In this document: positions 55,980-63,249 of the stretch, piece by piece
How positions within the stretch are numbered: position 1 is the stretch's first letter
How the letters are laid out: every line of letters starts with the position of its first letter
Source of the DNA: Pseudoselenomonas ruminantium
Lineage (GTDB): Bacteria; Bacillota; Negativicutes; Selenomonadales; Selenomonadaceae
DNA length: 64,000 nt
Assembly (NCBI RefSeq): GCF_900113715.1
Contig: NZ_FOQK01000002.1
Span: 1-64,000, forward strand
Direction: 5' to 3'
The notes under the pieces: model-generated
The model's database searches: none
The model's input: the letters and a program-made list of their open reading frames with translations, nothing else
What the model was told of the DNA's origin: nothing
Made by a program: the position numbers and the translations under genes

Positions 55980-56465
55980 ATGGCACAAGAAACAGCAATG
56001 ACAGAACTTGATAAGAAGATAATCCGCGCCTTGCAGGGAGATTTCCCCTTGGTCGCCGAGCCGTATCAGGTGCTTGCTGATCAGGCGGGGGTCTCGAAGG
56101 AGGAGTTCCTGGCTCGTGTCAAGGTGCTCGAAGAGCAGAAGGTCATCCGCAAGATGGGGGCGGTGCTGCGCCACCGTGAGGTCGGTTTCAGCGCCAACGT
56201 CCTGGTCGCCTGGGTGGTGCCTGAGGCACGGCTGGATGAGGTGGCCCAGAAGATGGCGGCGAGCCCGTCGGTCTCGCACTGCTATGACCGCAATACGGCA
56301 CCGGACTGGCCGTACAACCTCTATACGATGGTGCATGGCCATAGCCGTGAGGAATGCGAGCAGATTGTCGAGGAACTCGGCAAGGCCTGCGGCATCAGCG
56401 AGCATACGAAGCTCTATTCCAAGAAAGAGTGGAAGAAGACTTCGATGAAATATTTCTGTGAATGA
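55980..56465 (+). CDS. ahbB: Siroheme decarboxylase subunit AhbB (AsnC/Lrp-like)
   Basis: Second subunit, about 161 residues: winged helix LDKKIIRALQGDFPLVAEPY, EEQKVIRKMGAVLRHREVGF, then the AhbB-type blocks VSHCYDRNTAPDWPYNLYTM, VHGHSREECEQIVEEL and LYSKKEWKKTSMKYF. The histidine in VSHCY lies in the proposed catalytic region. ATG 55980 follows GGGGTAGAG; ATG 55977 and 55956 are possible. Neither ahbC nor ahbD follows, so the later heme steps must be elsewhere or absent. Confidence 0.82.
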   Translation: MAQETAMTELDKKIIRALQGDFPLVAEPYQVLADQAGVSKEEFLARVKVLEEQKVIRKMGAVLRHREVGFSANVLVAWVVPEARLDEVAQKMAASPSVSHCYDRNTAPDWPYNLYTMVHGHSREECEQIVEELGKACGISEHTKLYSKKEWKKTSMKYFCE

Positions 56466-56473
56466 CAAGATAG

Positions 56474-56508
56474 TGCCTGCAGGGGGCGGTGCCCCTGGCA
56501 GGCATTTT
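56474..56508 (+). terminator. Rho-independent terminator after ahbB
   Basis: TGCCTGCAGGGG (56474-56485) pairs with CCCCTGGCAGGCA (56492-56504) with one bulge, followed by TTTT. Confidence 0.8.
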
Positions 56509-56580
56509 GCTATTTAAGTATTTGGCTGTTTCAGCCGATAATATATATGGCACAAGGATGTGTGATAGGAGGTGCACGAT

Positions 56581-56763
56581 ATGGATATGAGCATTGCCGC
56601 TATGTCGGTAGGCATGCATCAGGCACAGGCCGGTCAGGATATGGGCGTCGCTGTCCTCAAGATGGCGATGGAGACGGCCGAGGCAGGCCCGGAAGAACTT
56701 CTCGAGCAGATGGAAGCAAGCCTTGACCCCAATCTCGGCGCTCTGGTTGACATTCAGGCCTAA
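56581..56763 (+). CDS. YjfB-like small protein
   Basis: 60 residues, Met- and Ala-rich, matching the YjfB family of putative motility-related proteins: MSIAAMSVGMHQAQAGQDMG, VAVLKMAMETAEAGPEELLE and a short tail. The function is not known. ATG 56581 follows AGGAGGTGC; it is flanked by terminators on both sides, so it is transcribed alone. Confidence 0.75.
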   Translation: MDMSIAAMSVGMHQAQAGQDMGVAVLKMAMETAEAGPEELLEQMEASLDPNLGALVDIQA

Positions 56764-56768
56764 CGCAA

Positions 56769-56801
56769 AAGAATCCTGTCTGACGGCAGGATTCTTTTTT
56801 T
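56769..56801 (+). terminator. Rho-independent terminator after the YjfB-like gene
   Basis: AAGAATCCTG (56769-56778) pairs perfectly with CAGGATTCTT (56787-56796), followed by seven T. Confidence 0.92.
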
Positions 56802-56856
56802 GCACTTTGGGGGTTAATCGTGTAAGATAAAGGCAGGTTATATTTTAGGAGGAATC

Positions 56857-57249
56857 ATGATGGCAGTAAATAGCGTTCGGGCTGAAAAGGCTGTGGAATA
56901 TCTGCATGGCGGGTGCAATTGCGCGCAGGCTGTGCTGTGTGCGTTCCGTGATATGCACGGAAAATCTGAAGAGGAGATAAAGGCTTGGGCAGCAGGCTTT
57001 GGCTCCGGTATGGGCAGCATGGAGGGTACCTGTGGTGCGTTCTGTGGTGCGGTTATGGTGGTCGGGTTGATGCAGAATGACAATGTGGCCAGCAAGAAAA
57101 TCGCACGGGAGATGAATGCTGACTTCAAGGCGGCTGCCGGGGCGACCATCTGCGGAGACCTCAAGGGCATCAAGACGAAGCAGGTGCTCTGCTCCTGCGA
57201 TGACTGCGTACGCCATGCCGTGGCGGCGCTCGAAAAACATATGGCATGA
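56857..57249 (+). CDS. C_GCAxxG_C_C family redox-type protein
   Basis: 130 residues with the cysteine signature of this family: GGCNCAQAVLCAF near residue 25, GTCGAFCGAVMVVGL near 60, and CSCDDCVRHAV near 115. Such proteins probably bind a metal or cluster and are common in anaerobes, but no reaction is established. AGGAGGAATC precedes ATG 56857 (or 56860). Confidence 0.85.
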   Translation: MMAVNSVRAEKAVEYLHGGCNCAQAVLCAFRDMHGKSEEEIKAWAAGFGSGMGSMEGTCGAFCGAVMVVGLMQNDNVASKKIAREMNADFKAAAGATICGDLKGIKTKQVLCSCDDCVRHAVAALEKHMA

Positions 57250-57255
57250 TTGCTT

Positions 57256-57293
57256 GGATATCGGTACAGAGATTGTACCGATATCCATTTTTT
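57256..57293 (+). terminator. Strong rho-independent terminator
   Basis: GGATATCGGTACA (57256-57268) pairs perfectly with TGTACCGATATCC (57274-57286), followed by six T. Confidence 0.93.
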
Positions 57294-57373
57294 GTTTCCG
57301 CTTCAGCAGGTTTCTTGCGAAGGAAAAGGGAAGTCTAGAAGCGTAAGTCAAGAAAAAAATGGAGGCATATGGT

Positions 57374-59059
57374 ATGGAACAAGAGAAACGAGCATGGTGG
57401 AAGGAAGCTGTGATCTATCAGATCTATCCGCGGTCCTTTGCTGACAGCAATGGCGATGGCATCGGGGATCTGAATGGCATCACGGAGCACTTGGATTATC
57501 TGGCAGAGCTGGGCATCGATGTGATCTGGCTTTCGCCGATCTATGCGTCGCCGAATGATGACAATGGCTATGACATTTCGGATTATCGTGCCATCATGGA
57601 TGACTTTGGCACGATGGCCGATTTTGACCGGCTGCTTACGGAGGCGCACGCGCGCCATATCCGCATCGTCATGGATCTGGTAGCCAACCATACCTCGGAT
57701 GAACATCCGTGGTTCATCGAAAGCCGCAAGTCCAAGGACAATCCTTACCGTGACTACTATATCTGGAAAGATGGGAAGGATGGCGGGGCCCCGAATCACT
57801 GGACGTCTTGTTTCAGCGGCCCGGCCTGGCAGTATGATGAGCAAACCGGCCAGTATTACCTGCATTGTTTCAGCCGCAAGCAGCCGGATCTCAACTGGGA
57901 TAATCCCAAAGTGCGCGATGAGGTGTTTGACCTGATGGACTGGTGGTGCCAGAAGGGGATTGACGGGTTCCGCATGGACGTCATTTCGATGATCAGCAAG
58001 CATCCGGATTTTCCCGATGGGCCTGTCCATGAAGACGGCTATAGCGATATGTTTGCCTATGTCTGCAACGGGCCTCATGTGCATGAGTATCTGCAGGAAA
58101 TGAATCGCCGGGTGCTCTCGCGGTATGATTTGCTGACGGTCGGTGAGGCAGCTGGCGTTACGGTCGAGGAGGCCAAGAAATACGCCAATAGCGAAGGGAC
58201 GGAGCTTGGTATGGTCTTTCATTTCGAGCATACGGATGGGGCGGCCAACTCGGAGGCGGTTATCGGCAAGTGGACAAAGACGCCGCCGAAGATGCCGTAT
58301 GTGCGCAAGATCCTCAACAAGTGGCAGATGGAGCTTGAGGGCAAGGCCTGGGGCAGTCTCTATTGGGATAATCACGATCAGCCGCGGGCGGTCTCGCGCT
58401 TTGGCAACGATGCGCCAAAGTGGCGCGAAAAGTCAGCCAAGATGCTTGCGACCGTGCTGCATATGCAGAAAGGGACGCCGTATATCTATCAGGGCGAGGA
58501 AATCGGCATGACGAATACGCATTTCCATTCGGTAGCGGACTGTGCGGATATCGAGGAGAAAAATGCCTGGCAGGAGCTCGTGGTGCAAAAAAAGCTCGTG
58601 GATGGAAAGACGCTGCTCGCCTGCTTTGATACGGTGGCCCGCGACAATGCGCGCACGCCGATGCAGTGGGACGATACGGAACATGCCGGCTTCACGGCGG
58701 GCACGCCGTGGCTCGCGGTCAATCCGAATTACAAGGCCATCAATGTCAAGGCGGCGCTTGCGGATAAGGAGTCGGTATTCTATTATTATCAGCAGCTTAT
58801 CAAGCTGCGTCATACGTATCCCATCATCGTTTATGGACGTTTCCGGCCATTGCTCGAGGGTAGTGAAGAAATCTATGCGTATGCGCGCGAACTTGACGGT
58901 CAGGTGCTGACGATGGTGGCAAACTGGACTGAGCGGGAGGTTCCCTGTGCTTTGCTGGGGCAGCTGACGGGGAAAGAGCTTATTTCGAATTATGCGGCGC
59001 ATAAAAATGGCTGCTTGCAGCCATATGAAGCGCGTGTATTCTTGACGGACGAAAATTAA
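57374..59059 (+). CDS. GH13 alpha-glucosidase (oligo-1,6-glucosidase/trehalose-6-phosphate hydrolase type)
   Basis: Cytoplasmic alpha-glycosidase of 561 residues, normal for GH13_31. WWKEAVIYQIYPRSFADSNG at the start, DLVANHTSDEHPWF, nucleophile aspartate in GFRMDVISM (about 202), acid/base glutamate in TVGEAAGVT (about 258), transition-state aspartate in YWDNHDQPRAVSRFG, then a C-terminal beta domain. ATG 57374 is 8 bases after GGAGG; ATG 57359 overlaps it. No sugar transporter is adjacent, so isomaltose-type oligosaccharides or trehalose-6-phosphate both remain possible substrates. Confidence 0.92.
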   Translation: MEQEKRAWWKEAVIYQIYPRSFADSNGDGIGDLNGITEHLDYLAELGIDVIWLSPIYASPNDDNGYDISDYRAIMDDFGTMADFDRLLTEAHARHIRIVMDLVANHTSDEHPWFIESRKSKDNPYRDYYIWKDGKDGGAPNHWTSCFSGPAWQYDEQTGQYYLHCFSRKQPDLNWDNPKVRDEVFDLMDWWCQKGIDGFRMDVISMISKHPDFPDGPVHEDGYSDMFAYVCNGPHVHEYLQEMNRRVLSRYDLLTVGEAAGVTVEEAKKYANSEGTELGMVFHFEHTDGAANSEAVIGKWTKTPPKMPYVRKILNKWQMELEGKAWGSLYWDNHDQPRAVSRFGNDAPKWREKSAKMLATVLHMQKGTPYIYQGEEIGMTNTHFHSVADCADIEEKNAWQELVVQKKLVDGKTLLACFDTVARDNARTPMQWDDTEHAGFTAGTPWLAVNPNYKAINVKAALADKESVFYYYQQLIKLRHTYPIIVYGRFRPLLEGSEEIYAYARELDGQVLTMVANWTEREVPCALLGQLTGKELISNYAAHKNGCLQPYEARVFLTDEN

Positions 59060-59062
59060 TAA

Positions 59063-59134
59063 ATATGCATATATGTGCGATGCATACATATATCGATCGA
59101 TAATGTATACATAGAGTGGATTGCTTGCATACAG
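59063..59134 (+). promoter_or_regulatory. Cluster of four TGCATACA-like elements upstream of the chemoreceptor leader
   Basis: ATATGCATATAT (59063-59074), ATGCATACATA (59080-59090), ATGTATACATA (59103-59113) and TTGCATACAG (59125-59134), spaced 17, 23 and 22 bases. The same half-sites occur at the argC and argF promoters. The last one coincides with the -35 of the promoter below. Confidence 0.5.
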
Positions 59135-59153
59135 ATTGTTCTTGTGCTATAAT
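59125..59153 (+). promoter_or_regulatory. Promoter of the chemoreceptor leader/small RNA
   Basis: -35 TTGCAT (59125-59130), 17-base spacer, extended -10 TGC-TATAAT (59148-59153). Confidence 0.7.
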
Positions 59154-59159
59154 CTATGC

Positions 59160-59270
59160 TTAATAAAGCAGGAATTATTTTTGTGACAGTGTATCATCGG
59201 TATGCTGCTTAGGGAACGCAGAAAAAGCAAAGAAAAATCCGGGCTGCGAAATGGCAGCTCGGATTCTTTT
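59160..59270 (+). ncRNA. Candidate terminated leader or small RNA of about 110 bases
   Basis: A promoter ending at 59153 and a terminator at 59236-59270 bound a stretch with no coding frame: AATCCGGGCTGC (59236-59247) pairs over 12 bases with GCAGCTCGGATT (59254-59265, one G-U), then CTTTT. It lies in the 330-base gap before the chemoreceptor gene. It could be a free small RNA or an attenuated leader with read-through. I could not match it to c-di-GMP or other known riboswitches. From 59271 to 59389 I see only the chemoreceptor RBS. Confidence 0.5.
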
Positions 59271-59389
59271 GTAAATGGGAGATAGTTTACTTTTATCAAG
59301 CAACTAATTGCTGGGATCGTTTCTATAGGTAAAGACAGTCTTCAAGCTGTTTTATAGATCAACTACCATAGGCAAAAGGAGAAGTGAGA

Positions 59390-61360
59390 ATGGGAGTAAA
59401 GCAGAAGTTTCTAGTGTTATCGGGGATTATGGGTGTATTGATGGCAGTAGTGTCCCTTGTGGGCTACTTCATGGCCAGCTCGGATCTGCAGCAGAGCGTT
59501 GATAATGAGCTGCGCACGGTGGTGGCTAAAGAAGTGTCCGATATGGATGGCTGGCTGGTGGCCAAGCAGTTGTCGGTGGCACATACGGCCAATGTCATGA
59601 CCGCTTACAATGGGGATAAGGCCAGCATGCAGACCAATGCAGCGCTGCAGTCGGCAGCGACTGAGGCTGATGTCATGGGCGTCACGCTCGGCATGGAGGA
59701 TAAGTATTTCGCCTCGTCTACGGGTGGCAATCTGACCGGTCAGAAAGACCCGACGCAGCGTCCGTGGTATCAGCAGGCTAAGAAAGATGATAAGGTGGAA
59801 TTCACCGAGGCTTATGTCGATTCGATCACGAATAAGCTCATCATCTCGGCTATTGCGCCCGTAAAGGCCAACGGACAGTTTGCCGGGGCAGTCTGCAACG
59901 ATATTTCGCTCGATGCGCTTGAGGAGCAGGCAAAGAATATCGAGTATCATGGCGAAGGCCAGGGTATCATCATGGAGAAGAACGGCAATATCCTCGCGAC
60001 TGCCGGCCTTGGCAAACCCATGCAGAATTTTGCGGAAGTAGATGGCTTTGGCGAGCATTTCAAGGAGATGCAGGGCAAGGAATCGGGGTATTTCACGACG
60101 AATAGCGATGGCAAGGAGGTCGTGTTTGCCTATGCGAAAGTGCCTTCGACAGAGTGGCTTATCGGTATCGCGGTACCAGAGGATTTTGTGTTCGCATCGC
60201 TCAAGCATATGCGTTGGGTCTTTGGTCTCTTGACGTTCGTTGGTTTTGCGCTCATGATGTTTGTCTGCCTGTATTTTGCGCAGAAAATCACGCGCCCGAT
60301 TCTGGGCCTTACCGAACATGCTGTCCAGCTGGCTGACGGCAATCTACGCATGTCGGAACTGCCTGTTGAAAGTGCTGACGAGATCGGCCGGCTTACGCAG
60401 GCTTTCAATACGATGAACAAGAACATCCGCCAGCTGATCCAGAAGATGAGCGCAGCTGCGGAGCAGGTAGCAGCATCGTCTGAGGAGCTTACGGCCAGCG
60501 CTCAGCAGTCGGCTGAGGCAGCCAACAGTGTAGCGGTATCGGTCGGCGATGTGGCGCAGGGCGTAAGCGACCAGGCGGGCAGTGTTGACAATGCCAAGAA
60601 TGTCGTGGAAGAAGTGGTCAATCATATCGATGATGTCGCCAAGGGCATGGAACATGTCAATGCGCGTACCAATGAGACCAATGAGACGGCTGCGGCGGGC
60701 AGCCAGCTCATGCAGGATGCCATGGATAAGATGGCTTTGATTGAAAGGGCTTCGCAGGAATCTGCCGCCATTGTTTCCCAGCTGGGCAAGAACAGCGAGC
60801 AGATCGGCAAGATTGTCGAGACGATTTCAGCTATCGCAGAGCAGACGAATCTTCTGGCGCTCAATGCAGCCATCGAGGCAGCCCGTGCCGGCGAGCAGGG
60901 CCGTGGCTTTACGGTCGTGGCTGAAGAAGTCCGTAAGCTGGCCGCAGAATCGCAGGAAGCAGCGGAGGATATCAAGCGCCATATCACGTCGATCCAGAGC
61001 GATACGAATCAGGCGGTGGGTTCCATGGAGTCGAGTACGGAGCAGATCAAGCTCGGTACCGATGCTATCCGCGAGGTCGGCGATCAGTTCGGCCGTATCA
61101 TCGCGAAGGTTCATGACATCAAGGAAGAAGTAGAGAAAATGAACATGCGGGTGCATAAGGTTTCGAGCGGTGCCAGCTCGATTGTCGGAACCATGGAAGA
61201 AATCGACGACGTCAGCCGTAAGACAGCTGCGCATACGCAGACGATTTCGGCCGCAACCGAGGAGCAGTCGGCATCGACGGAGGAAATCGCTTCGGCGTCC
61301 CAGTCTTTGGCCAACATGGCGACGGAGTTGCAGGATGCGACGGCAAAATTCAAGTTCTGA
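59390..61360 (+). CDS. Methyl-accepting chemotaxis protein with dCache sensor
   Basis: Transmembrane chemoreceptor of 656 residues. TM1 about 7-28, periplasmic dCache-type domain about 35-270 ([37 protein letters not shown]), TM2 about 275-300, HAMP about 300-355, then the signalling coil with the conserved tip [20 protein letters not shown] followed by [20 protein letters not shown] lies 8 bases before ATG 59390. Such Cache domains often sense amino or organic acids; the operator-like sites upstream, shared with arginine genes, would fit an amino-acid link, which is inference. Confidence 0.93.
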   Translation: MGVKQKFLVLSGIMGVLMAVVSLVGYFMASSDLQQSVDNELRTVVAKEVSDMDGWLVAKQLSVAHTANVMTAYNGDKASMQTNAALQSAATEADVMGVTLGMEDKYFASSTGGNLTGQKDPTQRPWYQQAKKDDKVEFTEAYVDSITNKLIISAIAPVKANGQFAGAVCNDISLDALEEQAKNIEYHGEGQGIIMEKNGNILATAGLGKPMQNFAEVDGFGEHFKEMQGKESGYFTTNSDGKEVVFAYAKVPSTEWLIGIAVPEDFVFASLKHMRWVFGLLTFVGFALMMFVCLYFAQKITRPILGLTEHAVQLADGNLRMSELPVESADEIGRLTQAFNTMNKNIRQLIQKMSAAAEQVAASSEELTASAQQSAEAANSVAVSVGDVAQGVSDQAGSVDNAKNVVEEVVNHIDDVAKGMEHVNARTNETNETAAAGSQLMQDAMDKMALIERASQESAAIVSQLGKNSEQIGKIVETISAIAEQTNLLALNAAIEAARAGEQGRGFTVVAEEVRKLAAESQEAAEDIKRHITSIQSDTNQAVGSMESSTEQIKLGTDAIREVGDQFGRIIAKVHDIKEEVEKMNMRVHKVSSGASSIVGTMEEIDDVSRKTAAHTQTISAATEEQSASTEEIASASQSLANMATELQDATAKFKF

Positions 61361-61372
61361 TCACAAGATATA

Positions 61373-61402
61373 TTGATAGGATGGATAAAAGCGTGCTATA
61401 AT
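61373..61402 (+). promoter_or_regulatory. Promoter of the ribD riboswitch transcript
   Basis: -35 TTGATA (61373-61378), 18-base spacer, extended -10 TGC-TATAAT (61397-61402). Confidence 0.8.
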
Positions 61403-61410
61403 AGGACTTG

Positions 61411-61530
61411 AGATTTGTCTTTGAGGCGGGGAGGATTTCCCCACCGGCGGTATAGCCCGCGAGCCCTTGGGAGCATGATCCGGTGAGATTCCGGAGCCGA
61501 CCGTATAGTCGGGACGAGAAAAGGCATGTT
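61411..61530 (+). promoter_or_regulatory. FMN riboswitch (RFN element)
   Basis: The conserved RFN blocks are present in order: CTTTGAGGCGGGG, CCACCGGCGGTATAGCCCGC, GATCCGGTGAGATTCCGG and AGCCGACCGTATAGTCGGGA. It senses flavin mononucleotide; with the terminator just downstream it should reduce ribD transcription when FMN is plentiful. Confidence 0.95.
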
Positions 61531-61546
61531 GTTTTGCATGCAATTT

Positions 61547-61586
61547 AAGCCAGCGGGAAGAGAAATCTTTCGCTGGCTTTTTTTTC
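61547..61586 (+). terminator. Riboswitch-controlled terminator
   Basis: AAGCCAGCG (61547-61555) pairs with CGCTGGCTT (61571-61579), with GAAAGATTTC-like pairing inside, followed by eight T. It lies between the RFN element and ribD, as expected for transcriptional control. Confidence 0.9.
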
Positions 61587-61633
61587 TGGGTCTCAATCAC
61601 AAACCTAAGATGAAAGAATCTGAGGTGATACGA

Positions 61634-62752
61634 TTGCAGGATGAAGATTTTATGCGTGTGGCGTTGCAGATGGCCCGCAATGCGGAGGGGCGTACCTCGC
61701 CGAATCCGCTGGTCGGTGCCGTGATTGTCCGCGATGGCCGCATCGTGGCGGCTGGCTGGCATCGCAAGGCCGGCACGCCCCACGCCGAGGTTCATGCGTT
61801 GCGCATGGCCGGCGACCTAGCCCGCGGGGCAACGCTCTATGTGACGTTGGAGCCCTGTGCCCATTATGGGCGCACGGGGCCTTGCGCCAAGGCGGTAGCG
61901 GAAGCTGGCGTTGCCAAAGTGGTCATCGCGATGCGCGACCCGAATCCACTGGTTGCTGGCAAGGGCATCAGGATTTTGGAAGATGCTGGTGTCGAGGTGG
62001 TCTGCGGCGTGCTCGAAGAAGAGGCTGTGGCGCTAAACGAGGTGTTCCTCAAGTGGATTACGACGAAGATGCCCTTTGTCGTGCTCAAGACCGCGATGAC
62101 GCTTGACGGCAAGATCGCGACATCTGCCGGTGAGTCGCAGTGGATTACCAATGAGACTTCCCGGCGGCGCGTCCATGAGCTGCGCGATATCTACGATGGC
62201 ATTCTCGCGGGAATCGGCACGGTGCTTAAAGACAACCCGAGCCTTACGACGCGGATTCCGGGGCGGACGGGCAAAAATGCCATCCGCATCATCGTCGACA
62301 GTAAGGCGCGCACGCCGCTTACGGCTAAGGTCGTGACCGATGGTGCGGCGCCGACGATTGTGGCGGTGACGGAGCAGGCACCCAAAGAGCGCGTGCAGGC
62401 GCTGAAGGAAGCTGGCGTCGAAATCCTGGTGGCAGGCAGTGGCGAACACGTTGATTTGCAACTGCTTTTGGCAAAACTTGGCGAGCGGGAAATCTGCTCG
62501 GTATTTGTCGAGGGCGGTGGCCGCGTGAATTTCTCCCTGCTTGAGGCAGGTCTGGTAGACAAAGTCCAGGCGTTTATTGCGCCCAAACTTATCGGCGGGC
62601 GCGAGGCGCTCACGCCGGTGGAGGGCGAGGGCTTTGCCAAGCTTTCGGATGCCGTGGAGCTTACGCGCGTGACGACGGAGCCGCTGGATGGGGATATTTT
62701 GCTCACAGGTTATGTGGCACGGAGGCTTTTAACAGATAAAATAAAGTTATAA
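61634..62752 (+). CDS. ribD: Riboflavin biosynthesis deaminase/reductase
   Basis: Bifunctional enzyme of 372 residues for two early riboflavin steps. N-terminal deaminase with zinc motif GTPHAEVHAL and LEPCAHYGRTGPCAKAV; C-terminal reductase from about 150 (VVLKTAMTLDGKIATSAGES, VFVEGGGRVNFSLLEAGLVD). The start is likely TTG 61634, 4-6 bases after GAGGTGAT, giving MQDEDFMRVALQMA. No ribE, ribBA or ribH follows; an insertion element begins within 60 bases of the stop. Confidence 0.95.
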   Translation: MQDEDFMRVALQMARNAEGRTSPNPLVGAVIVRDGRIVAAGWHRKAGTPHAEVHALRMAGDLARGATLYVTLEPCAHYGRTGPCAKAVAEAGVAKVVIAMRDPNPLVAGKGIRILEDAGVEVVCGVLEEEAVALNEVFLKWITTKMPFVVLKTAMTLDGKIATSAGESQWITNETSRRRVHELRDIYDGILAGIGTVLKDNPSLTTRIPGRTGKNAIRIIVDSKARTPLTAKVVTDGAAPTIVAVTEQAPKERVQALKEAGVEILVAGSGEHVDLQLLLAKLGEREICSVFVEGGGRVNFSLLEAGLVDKVQAFIAPKLIGGREALTPVEGEGFAKLSDAVELTRVTTEPLDGDILLTGYVARRLLTDKIKL

Positions 62753-62807
62753 ATAGCTATAAAATATTCCTGATTATATTACAACTTATTAATATAATAG
62801 TATTGAG

Positions 62808-63249
62808 GTGATGAACTTGGAATACTATACTATCAACAAGTTTGCTAAAATCATCGGAGTCACTCCGCAAACTCTGAGAAATTGGGACAGGAGCGGAAAA
62901 CTCCATCCTCATCGCACTTCGTCAAACGGCTACAGATATTACTCAGAAGACCAATTAAATGCTGTGACGGGCATTCAAACGGCTCCTAAAAAGTTATCGG
63001 CTATTGCAGAGTATCAAGTCCCAAGCAAAAAGATGACCTTGAGCGACAGGTAGAAAATCTGAGAACATATCTATACGCACAGGGGCAGCCCTTTGAAATA
63101 ATCATTGACGTTGGTTCTGGAATCAATTACAAGAAGAAGGGGTTAGAAGCCCCAAGGCGAAGAAGATGATTCAGGAATTAGTGGGTGGTGATTCAGATGA
63201 TAAAGTCGGTCAGGATACGGCTGTTGCCGAACAACAAACAGAAAACTAA
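62808..63249 (+). pseudogene. tnpA: IS607-type serine recombinase gene, frameshifted and internally deleted
   Basis: Three reading frames hold parts of one protein. First, a MerR-like HTH: YYTINKFAKIIGVTPQTLRN and WDRSGKLHPHRTSSNGYRYY, to near 62990. Second, after a shift in the A5 run at 62988-62992, the start of the recombinase domain VIGYCRVSSPKQKDDLERQV with the catalytic serine block, then VENLRTYLYAQGQPFEIIID and GSGINYKKKGL. Adding one A restores the frame. Third, a C-terminal tail KAKKMIQELVGGDSDDKVGQ ending at 63249. The middle of the catalytic domain (about 90 residues) is gone, so it cannot be active. A -10-like TATAAT lies at 62793. Confidence 0.85.

Noticed and set aside
55498-56465. 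Two Lrp/AsnC transcription regulators
   Set aside because: The paired genes carry the RYNLWFT, DWPYNLYTM and KKEWKKTSMKYF-type blocks of siroheme decarboxylases, so a regulator call is less likely.
59271-59389. Possible c-di-GMP (GEMM) riboswitch in the chemoreceptor leader
   Set aside because: Chemoreceptor genes can carry one, but the AGGGCAAA and GACGCAAAGCC blocks are absent.
62808-63053. Free-standing MerR-family regulator of 81 residues
   Set aside because: The shifted frame just after it continues with a serine-recombinase start (CRVSSPKQKDDLERQ), so it is the front part of a broken IS607 tnpA.
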